Below, piece after piece: positions 1 to 7,068 of a stretch of DNA of 7,068 bases (positions are counted from its first letter, which is position 1; each line of letters begins with the position of its first letter). A program made the translations under genes and the position numbers. Below the pieces are notes generated by a model that worked only from the letters and a program-made list of their open reading frames with translations, searched no databases and was not told where the DNA came from. Origin of the DNA: an uncultured Arenimonas sp. (GTDB taxonomy: Bacteria > Pseudomonadota > Gammaproteobacteria > Xanthomonadales > Xanthomonadaceae); the NCBI GenBank assembly GCA_946885815.1, contig CAMPHE010000086.1, positions 1-7,068 of the forward strand. Direction: 5' to 3'.

Positions 1-2946
<2,946 letters not shown>

Positions 2947-2956
2947 GGGCGTAAGC

Positions 2957-2985
2957 TTGCCAAGGCCGAAATGACTTGTTAGATT
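2957..2985 (+). promoter_or_regulatory. Candidate sigma-70 promoter for the OmpA-like gene
   Basis: TTGCCA at 2957-2962 matches the -35 consensus at 5 of 6 positions. It is followed after exactly 17 bases by TAGATT at 2980-2985, which matches the -10 consensus at 4 of 6. Transcription would start near 2992, leaving a leader of about 95 bases before the ATG at 3087. The region is clearly richer in A/T than the flanking genes. A later AT-rich hexamer, GTATAG (3003-3008), has no well-spaced -35 and is a weaker alternative. Confidence 0.45.
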
Positions 2986-3076
2986 CCGGTTAAATCTGAG
3001 CCGTATAGGTTTGTGAGGGCGTTAAGCCTGGGGTGCGCCAAGTTCCCCGAATCGATGTCAGTCCCCCTTGTGAAAT

Positions 3077-3080
3077 GGAG
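3077..3080 (+). promoter_or_regulatory. Ribosome binding site fixing the OmpA-like start
   Basis: GGAG lies 6 bases before the ATG at 3087, the best-placed Shine-Dalgarno in the window. It selects 3087 over the in-frame upstream ATG at 3033, which has no such site and would put 18 residues ahead of the signal peptide. Confidence 0.75.
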
Positions 3081-3086
3081 CAAACC

Positions 3087-3866
3087 ATGAAGAAGAAACT
3101 CCTCTGCTGCGCCCTGCTCGGTGCCACCGCGATGATGGCGCAGTCCGCTGTCGCCCAGGATTTCGACGACCGCTGGTACGTCAGCGGCGGCCTCGGCTAC
3201 AACTTCCAGGATTCGGAGCGTGAAACCGAAGACGCCCCGTTCGCCACGCTGGGCTTCGGCAAGATGATCAGCCCGAACTGGTCGCTGGACTTCGAAGTCA
3301 ACTACCAGAACCCGAAGTTCGATTTCAACGACGACCTGTGGTTCAGCCAGTACGGCGCGTCGGTCGATGCCCGTTACCACTTCTTCCAGGACGGCCGTAA
3401 GTGGTGGCCGTACATCCGCATGGGCCTGGGCGTCCAGAAGGTCGAAGAGGAGTACGACAACTTCCCGAACCCGGATTCCCCGGGCCAGCGTGAAGACACC
3501 CACCTGACCGGCAACCTCGGCGTCGGCCTGCAGGCGGACTACGACCGCTTCGCCGTCCGCGGCGAGCTCGGCACCCGCATCGCGTTCGACGACAACAGCG
3601 TCGTTTCGCCGGACTCCGACAGCTTCTCCGACCTGCTCGCCTCGATCACCTTCCTCGTGAAGCTGGGTGACCTCGTGGCGCCGGTCGAGCCCGCTCCGCC
3701 GGCCCCGGTCGTCACCTGCGCCGACCTGGACGACGACGGCGACGGCGTCAACAACTGCGACGATCGTTGCCCGGCCACCACCGCCGGCGAAGCGGTCGGT
3801 GCGGACGGTTGCCCGCTGCCGCCGCCGGTCGAGCCCGCGCCGGAGCCGATCCCGTACCGCGGCTGA
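3087..3866 (+). CDS. Outer-membrane beta-barrel protein with TSP3 module, OmpA-like but lacking the OmpA C-terminal domain
   Basis: The 259-residue product has a Sec signal peptide (MKKKLL start, hydrophobic core, AVA at 21-23 as likely signal peptidase I site). The mature protein would start near Gln24 or Asp25. Residues about 28-193 form an OmpA-type barrel with alternating aromatic strands (RWYVSGGLGYNF, NWSLDFEVNYQ, YGASVDARYHFF, RGELGTRIAF, LLASITFLVKLG). A Pro-rich hinge (198-208) leads to a thrombospondin type-3 calcium-binding module (211-242) with the DLDDDGDGVNNC signature and four cysteines. A second Pro-rich stretch ends in PIPYRG. In OmpA-family porins this hinge is normally followed by a peptidoglycan-binding domain of about 110 residues; here the gene stops and a terminator follows within 25 bases, so nothing looks frameshifted. 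It probably serves in envelope structure or as a small pore; substrate unknown. The promoter, ribosome site and terminator suggest a well-expressed single gene. Confidence 0.88.
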   Translation: MKKKLLCCALLGATAMMAQSAVAQDFDDRWYVSGGLGYNFQDSERETEDAPFATLGFGKMISPNWSLDFEVNYQNPKFDFNDDLWFSQYGASVDARYHFFQDGRKWWPYIRMGLGVQKVEEEYDNFPNPDSPGQREDTHLTGNLGVGLQADYDRFAVRGELGTRIAFDDNSVVSPDSDSFSDLLASITFLVKLGDLVAPVEPAPPAPVVTCADLDDDGDGVNNCDDRCPATTAGEAVGADGCPLPPPVEPAPEPIPYRG

Positions 3867-3888
3867 TCCACGCAGCCAACCGCGACAC

Positions 3889-3920
3889 ACGAAGCCCGGC
3901 TCACGCCGGGCTTCGTTTTT
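3889..3920 (+). terminator. Rho-independent terminator of the OmpA-like gene
   Basis: A perfect 12-bp stem (3889-3900 pairing with 3905-3916, GC-rich core GCCCGGC/GCCGGGC) encloses a TCAC loop. The T-run at 3916-3920 follows directly. It starts 22 bases after the stop codon at 3866. On the opposite strand the hairpin is not followed by a U-rich tract, so it should terminate mainly the plus-strand gene. It sits between two convergent genes. Confidence 0.92.
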
Positions 3921-3975
3921 CAGGGTGGTGCAGGGCGGAACAGGGAGGCGCGCACGCGCCCCCGCCGATGCGGGA

Positions 3976-4869
3976 CTAGCGGGACGTACCCGGGGCGGCC
4001 GCCGTGCCCGCCGCCGATGCCCCCGCCGCGGCATTGTTGGTGGCGGGCGGGGCCTCGACCGGCGCTGCCGTGCCGGCGGCGGCCGAAACCTGCGGCATCG
4101 CCGGTGCGACCGGCTCGGCCTGGAAGCCGAACTGCTGGGCCGCGGTGCGCGTCTCGGGCAGGATGTAGACGACGCCCATCTTGTTGGCGAACAGCGTACC
4201 GACGACGTTCGAGAAGAACGCCACCGGCGCGTTGATGCAGCCGAAGGAGATGCGGTTGTCTTCGGGCGTCGCGGTGCCGATGCGGTGCGCGCGCTTTTCC
4301 CACGGCTGCCCCTTCACGATGGGGTGCAGGGAAAGCGCGGCGTCGTGATCGATGACCAGCACCACCTTGCCCGAGGCATCGGGCGCCAGCCGCGACCACC
4401 AGCGGCCGGCGGGCGTGATGCGCTTGCTCGGCGGAATGGCCGACATCGGCGCCGCATTGGGCACCAGCATCTCGTCGCCCTTGCCCATTCCCATCAGGAC
4501 GGGCGCCACCGCGACGAGTTCACCGGCGCCGTTGAAAACGAACGCCTGGGCGCTGGGCTTGTCCACCATCAGGAACGGGGCGCCGCGATGGTCGCGCGAG
4601 CTCATGACCCAGGCCAGGGTGTTGCGCACGTCGATCGGCGCCGTCTGCAGCAGATCGGTCTGCGCGACCTGCGGCGGCGCGGCCGGGTCGCCCGAGTAGA
4701 CCAGCTGCGGCGGCGGCGGCGGCGCGGGAGGCGTCGGCGCCACGACCGGAGCCGGTGCGGCCGGCGCGACCGCCGGTTCTTCCTTCTTCCGGCCCCAGGC
4801 GTCGGCGTCGGTGGCGCCGAGAGCGAGCAGGAGACCCATGGCCAGCGTGGTTCGAATCGGGGAATGCAT
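3976..4869 (-). CDS. Secreted L,D-transpeptidase-like (YkuD-fold) protein with variant active-site motif
   Basis: Enzymes of this family use a catalytic cysteine to make 3-3 peptidoglycan crosslinks, attach proteins to diaminopimelate, or cleave such links in the periplasm. The 297-residue product has a signal peptide (1-24, ending ADA). A Pro/Ala-rich linker (about 32-55) follows, then a folded domain (about 75-240) and an Ala/Pro-rich tail (about 252-297). In the core, His195 and Cys211 are 16 residues apart, the same spacing as the HG and SxGC motifs of Bacillus YkuD, followed by Ile212-Asn213. The usual His-Gly is His195-Arg196, and the usual Ser-His-Gly-Cys is Ser208-Phe209-Gly210-Cys211. 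No LysM or PG_binding_1 domain is visible. The start at 4869 gives a positively charged signal-peptide N-terminus; no Shine-Dalgarno is obvious, and Met11 is an alternative. It converges on the OmpA-like gene. The fold assignment is fairly firm, but the exact reaction (transpeptidase, endopeptidase or carboxypeptidase) is not. Confidence 0.85.
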   Translation of the reverse strand: MHSPIRTTLAMGLLLALGATDADAWGRKKEEPAVAPAAPAPVVAPTPPAPPPPPQLVYSGDPAAPPQVAQTDLLQTAPIDVRNTLAWVMSSRDHRGAPFLMVDKPSAQAFVFNGAGELVAVAPVLMGMGKGDEMLVPNAAPMSAIPPSKRITPAGRWWSRLAPDASGKVVLVIDHDAALSLHPIVKGQPWEKRAHRIGTATPEDNRISFGCINAPVAFFSNVVGTLFANKMGVVYILPETRTAAQQFGFQAEPVAPAMPQVSAAAGTAAPVEAPPATNNAAAGASAAGTAAAPGTSR

Positions 4870-4910
4870 GGAGTGATGTCCGTCTTGCCGACCGGAATCC
4901 GGTCCGCGAC

Positions 4911-4916
4911 ATCATA
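4911..4916 (-). promoter_or_regulatory. Candidate -10 box for the L,D-transpeptidase-like gene
   Basis: On the minus strand TATGAT matches the -10 consensus at 5 of 6 positions, 41 bases before the ATG at 4869. The -35 position 17 bases upstream reads CTTCCG (plus 4934-4939), a poor match, so the promoter may need an activator or another sigma factor. The patch is the most AT-rich part of the 4870-4988 spacer. Confidence 0.35.
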
Positions 4917-4945
4917 CGTAATTTCGCGAAGTCCGGAAGGTCTCG

Positions 4946-4957
4946 AAATCGCGATTT
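4946..4957. repeat. 12-bp perfect palindrome, possible operator
   Basis: AAATCGCGATTT is a perfect inverted repeat without a spacer. It lies in the 119-base gap between the end of the DUF1295 gene and the start of the L,D-transpeptidase-like gene, about 30 bases upstream of the candidate -10 box, where an activator or repressor could bind. It has no T-run and is too short to be a terminator. The palindrome is plainly visible; any regulatory role is inference. Confidence 0.4.
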
Positions 4958-4988
4958 TCCCCGGACATTCAGGCACTTCTTCACGTCG

Positions 4989-5774
4989 TCAGCGACGCGA
5001 CTGCCGCGGCGGCCACGGGAAGAACGCGCGGACGTCGCGCTGGTATTGCCGGTAGTCGTCGCCGCGCGAGCGCAGCGCCTGCGCCTCGCTCCACGGGATG
5101 CCGCGGCGCATCAGGAACGCGAACATCAGCACCGGCCCGGTCAGTGCCAGCCAGCCGTGCGGGCCGGTGGCGGCGAGCGGCACGTACGCGAACCAGTGCA
5201 GCCACTCGAAGAAATAGTTCGGATGCCGCGTCCAGGCCCAAAGGCCGGAGCGGAGCGTGCGTCCCCGGCTCGCCGGGTCGTCGCGGAAACGGGCCAGCTG
5301 GCGGTCGGCGACGAGTTCGCCGACCAGCGCCACCGCCCAGATCAGGCCGGCCGCGACGAGCCACCCGCCGGGATGCAGCGCGCTGCCGCCCGCGGCGGCG
5401 AGCAGCGGCAGCGAGAACAGCATGACCATCACCGCCTGCAGCTGGAAGAAGGCGAAGAACAGGTAGTCCCGACCGCGCCACGCTTCGCGCAGCGCGGCAA
5501 GCCGGCCGTCCTCGGCGTCCTCCGACAGCCGGCGATGCAGCAGGTGCAGGCACAGCCGCGCGCCCCACAGGCTGCCGAACGCGGCCACCGCGAACCGCAC
5601 CAGCGGCGTGCCGTCGCCGGCGACGCCGGCGAACAGCGCGGCCGCGGTCATGAGGCCCGCCCACGCGACGTCGAAGTAGGCCAGGCGCTGCCAGCGCCGC
5701 GACCACGCCCAGAGGGCGCCCATGAACAGCGCGGCGATCAGCCAGATCGTGGCGGCGGCGGCGATCAGGGGCAT
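4989..5774 (-). CDS. DUF1295 family integral membrane protein (steroid 5-alpha-reductase/ICMT-like fold)
   Basis: The 261-residue product is a polytopic inner-membrane protein. Hydrophobic segments lie at about 3-22, 33-52, 58-78, 104-127, 136-156, 191-203 and 207-222. The C-terminal part carries the family hallmark: SGLWAWTRHPNYFFEW (176-191), then RRGIPWSEA (223-231) and a closing YRQYQRDVRAFFPWPP (241-256). This RHPNY region is shared with steroid 5-alpha-reductases and isoprenylcysteine methyltransferases, where it helps bind NADPH or S-adenosylmethionine. The substrate of bacterial DUF1295 proteins is not established, so I give no reaction; a lipid-modifying redox or methyl-transfer role is plausible. 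The frame is open further upstream to 5936, but the N-terminal hydrophobic segment begins right after the ATG at 5774, and the extra residues would be basic and low in homology. No strong Shine-Dalgarno is visible. It lies 119 bases upstream of the L,D-transpeptidase-like gene on the same strand, probably as a separate unit. Confidence 0.85.
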   Translation of the reverse strand: MPLIAAAATIWLIAALFMGALWAWSRRWQRLAYFDVAWAGLMTAAALFAGVAGDGTPLVRFAVAAFGSLWGARLCLHLLHRRLSEDAEDGRLAALREAWRGRDYLFFAFFQLQAVMVMLFSLPLLAAAGGSALHPGGWLVAAGLIWAVALVGELVADRQLARFRDDPASRGRTLRSGLWAWTRHPNYFFEWLHWFAYVPLAATGPHGWLALTGPVLMFAFLMRRGIPWSEAQALRSRGDDYRQYQRDVRAFFPWPPRQSRR

Positions 5775-5926
5775 CGCAGCGGCGTGGCGCGGGACATCGT
5801 CGACTCCATTCGTGCGCCCACTCCGTGTTTCCTCCCGGTCGACACCTTCCTGCTTACGCCGCCGGCGATGAATGGCACGTGTCGTTCCGCTGGTCGTGTC
5901 GCGCACGATACGCGATGCTGCGCGGG
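5775..5926. promoter_or_regulatory. Divergent DUF1295 / pseudouridine synthase intergenic region
   Basis: These 152 bases separate two divergent start codons and should hold both promoters. I find no convincing -35/-10 pair on either strand. The plus-strand frame of the synthase is open through much of this gap, back to a GTG at 5825, so part of the region could be coding if the true start is farther upstream. No terminator or clear operator is seen. Confidence 0.3.
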
Positions 5927-6676
5927 ATGCGCCCACCTGCCTCCCGCGCCGCCACCGGCGTCCGCCACGGTGTCGCCCGCGTCCTGTCGAAGCGCGGCGT
6001 CTGTTCGCGGACCGAAGCCGCCGCGCGGGTGCGGGCCGGGCGGGTGCGCGTCAACGATGCCGTGGTGCTCGATCCGGAATTCCCGGTGGGAGAACACGAT
6101 CGGGTCCACGTGGACGGCCGGCCGCTGGGTGCCGCGGCGCGGCTGTGCATCGCGCTTAACAAGCCCCGTGGCCTCGTCACGACGGCCCGCGACGAGCGCG
6201 GCCGCGGCACCGTCTACGACTGCCTGCGCGAATCGGGGCTTCCGTGGCTCGGGCCGGTCGGGCGACTCGACCAGGCGAGCGAAGGCCTCCTGCTGCTGTC
6301 GAACGACCCGGCGTGGGCCGCCGCGATCACGGATCCGCTGACCGGACCGGACAAGACCTACCACGTGCAGGTCGACGGCGTGCCTGGCGACGACGTGCTC
6401 GCACGCTGGCGGTCGGGCGTGGACGTCGACGGCGACCGGCTCGCCGCGAAGGCCGCCCGCGTGCTGCGCAGCGGCGGCCGCACCGCGTGGCTGGAGATCG
6501 TCCTCGACGAGGGCCGCAACCGCCACATCCGCCGATTGCTGCAGACCGACCGCTTCGCGGTACGGCGCCTCGTGCGCATCGCGATCGGGCCGGTCGCGCT
6601 CGGCGATCTGGCCAAGGGCGCGTGGCGTCCGCTGCGCGAGGACGAGATCGCCGCGCTGGCACCGTCGGGCCGCTGA
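5927..6676 (+). CDS. S4-domain pseudouridine synthase, RsuA/RluB/RluE/RluF family
   Basis: The family isomerises a specific uridine to pseudouridine in 16S or 23S rRNA. From the ATG at 5927 the product has 249 residues. An S4 RNA-binding domain (about 15-64) carries the VLSKRGVCSRTEAA and AGRVRVN signatures. The catalytic domain (about 73-240) has LNKPRGLVTT (77-86), VGRLDQASEGLLLLSND (111-127) with Asp115 as the catalytic nucleophile, KTYHVQVDG (143-151) and EGRNRHIRRL (195-204). All essential motifs are present. Starts at 5915 (ATG, four residues longer) and 5825 (GTG) are in frame. I prefer 5927 because the S4 domain begins soon afterwards and the upstream residues look non-conserved, but no start has a strong Shine-Dalgarno. 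Which rRNA and which position it modifies cannot be read from the motifs, so I give no gene symbol. The gene converges on kbl with 18 bases between the stop codons. Confidence 0.92.
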   Translation: MRPPASRAATGVRHGVARVLSKRGVCSRTEAAARVRAGRVRVNDAVVLDPEFPVGEHDRVHVDGRPLGAAARLCIALNKPRGLVTTARDERGRGTVYDCLRESGLPWLGPVGRLDQASEGLLLLSNDPAWAAAITDPLTGPDKTYHVQVDGVPGDDVLARWRSGVDVDGDRLAAKAARVLRSGGRTAWLEIVLDEGRNRHIRRLLQTDRFAVRRLVRIAIGPVALGDLAKGAWRPLREDEIAALAPSGR

Positions 6677-6694
6677 ATCGCGCGGCGGGCCGCG

Positions 6695-7068
6695 TCAGCC
6701 GCCGATCACGCCGAGCTCGCGTCCGACCTTCGTGAAGGCGGCGATCGCGCGATCGAGATGCTCGCGCGTATGCGCCGCCGACATCTGCGTGCGGATCCGC
6801 GCCTGGCCCTTCGGCACCACGGGGAAGAAGAAGCCGATGGCGTAGATGCCTTCCTCCAGCAGCCGCGCGGCGAACTTCTGCGCGAGCGGCGCGTCGTAGA
6901 GCATCACCGGGCAGATCGGGTGCACCCCGGGCTTCAGGTCGAAGCCGGCGGCGGTCATCTTCTCGCGGAAGTAGCGGGTGTTTTCGGCGAGTTGCCCGCG
7001 CAGGTCGCCGGCCTGCGCCAGGCGGTCGAACACGGCGGTGCCGGCGGCGACGACATGCGGCGGCAGCG
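6695..7068 (-). CDS. kbl: Glycine C-acetyltransferase (2-amino-3-ketobutyrate CoA ligase), 5' end missing
   Basis: Kbl is a PLP-dependent alpha-oxoamine synthase that converts 2-amino-3-ketobutyrate and CoA to glycine and acetyl-CoA, the second step of threonine breakdown after threonine dehydrogenase. Only the C-terminal 123 residues or so of about 400 are visible, so the PLP lysine lies outside the window. The visible part tracks E. coli Kbl closely: PVMLYDAPLAQKFA, EEGIYAIGFFFPVVPKGQ, RIRTQMSAAHT and a final RELGVIGG. The RIRTQMSAAHT segment is more characteristic of Kbl than of BioF, HemA or SPT relatives and includes an Arg thought to bind the substrate carboxylate. The frame is open to the right edge (LPPHVVAAGTA precedes the in-frame GTG at 7033, which is internal Val, not a start). 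In E. coli tdh follows kbl; here a convergent pseudouridine synthase gene lies downstream instead. Confidence 0.95.
   Translation of the reverse strand, partial: LPPHVVAAGTAVFDRLAQAGDLRGQLAENTRYFREKMTAAGFDLKPGVHPICPVMLYDAPLAQKFAARLLEEGIYAIGFFFPVVPKGQARIRTQMSAAHTREHLDRAIAAFTKVGRELGVIGG

Noticed and set aside
3093..3116. Cys-Cys in the signal peptide of the barrel protein as a lipoprotein lipobox
   Set aside because: The cysteines are at residues 7-8, before the hydrophobic core rather than after it, and are not preceded by a lipobox. The AVA site at 21-23 fits signal peptidase I.
3867..3975. Possible frameshifted OmpA C-terminal domain after the barrel gene
   Set aside because: The gap is only 109 bases, is occupied by a terminator, and contains no frame resembling the peptidoglycan-binding domain, so the short protein is not explained by a local frameshift.
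3667..5055. Plus-strand Arg-rich open frame across the barrel gene end and opposite the transpeptidase-like gene
   Set aside because: It crosses a strong terminator, overlaps two supported genes in other frames, and has low-complexity Arg/Gly composition.
4755..6341. Plus-strand open frame opposite the DUF1295 gene
   Set aside because: No family resemblance and Arg/Ala-rich; it runs antisense to a clear membrane protein and into the pseudouridine synthase in a different frame.
6681..6694. Small hairpin between the convergent pseudouridine synthase and kbl stops (CGCGG / CCGCG with a CGGG loop)
   Set aside because: Only a 5-bp stem and no T-run on either strand. In DNA this GC-rich such a hairpin is expected by chance, so I do not call it a terminator.

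Overview
This 7,068-base window is a GC-rich, gene-dense piece of chromosome. The predicted proteins most closely resemble gammaproteobacterial versions: FadH, PrpD and Kbl can be followed almost residue by residue against the E. coli proteins as I remember them. Strong G/C bias at third codon positions and an OmpA-like barrel carrying a thrombospondin-type-3 calcium module suggest the Xanthomonadaceae (Lysobacter/Luteimonas-like). That placement is inference from protein style. I see no mobile element, CRISPR array, tRNA or rRNA, and no gene-free stretch longer than about 150 bases.

Layout. (1) 1-1363, minus: the N-terminal two thirds of fadH (2,4-dienoyl-CoA reductase), cut by the left edge. 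(2) 1364-1497: divergent spacer. (3) 1498-2946, plus: complete prpD (2-methylcitrate dehydratase). (4) 2947-3086: AT-richer leader with a plausible sigma-70 promoter. (5) 3087-3866, plus: an outer-membrane beta-barrel protein with a TSP3 module that stops where the OmpA peptidoglycan-binding domain would normally begin. (6) 3889-3920: a strong intrinsic terminator. (7) 3976-4869, minus: a secreted L,D-transpeptidase-type (YkuD-fold) protein with a variant catalytic motif. (8) 4989-5774, minus: a DUF1295 polytopic membrane protein. (9) 5927-6676, plus: an S4-domain RsuA/RluB-type pseudouridine synthase. (10) 6695-7068, minus: the C-terminal third of kbl (glycine C-acetyltransferase), cut by the right edge.

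How the genes relate. fadH and prpD, divergently arranged, both serve catabolism: FadH removes double bonds from unsaturated acyl-CoAs during beta-oxidation, and PrpD acts in the methylcitrate cycle that disposes of the propionyl-CoA made from odd-chain fats and some amino acids. Kbl makes or uses acetyl-CoA in threonine/glycine metabolism. The convergent barrel protein and L,D-transpeptidase form an envelope pair. Because the barrel lacks its non-covalent peptidoglycan anchor, it is worth asking whether the neighbouring transpeptidase-like enzyme supplies a covalent one, but that is speculation.

Most of the window is ordinary housekeeping and catabolic sequence. The points most worth a second look are the OmpA-like protein without its C-terminal domain, the unusual His-Arg / Ser-Phe-Gly-Cys catalytic signature of the transpeptidase, and their adjacency. 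I did not find evidence of a clearly novel multi-gene system.
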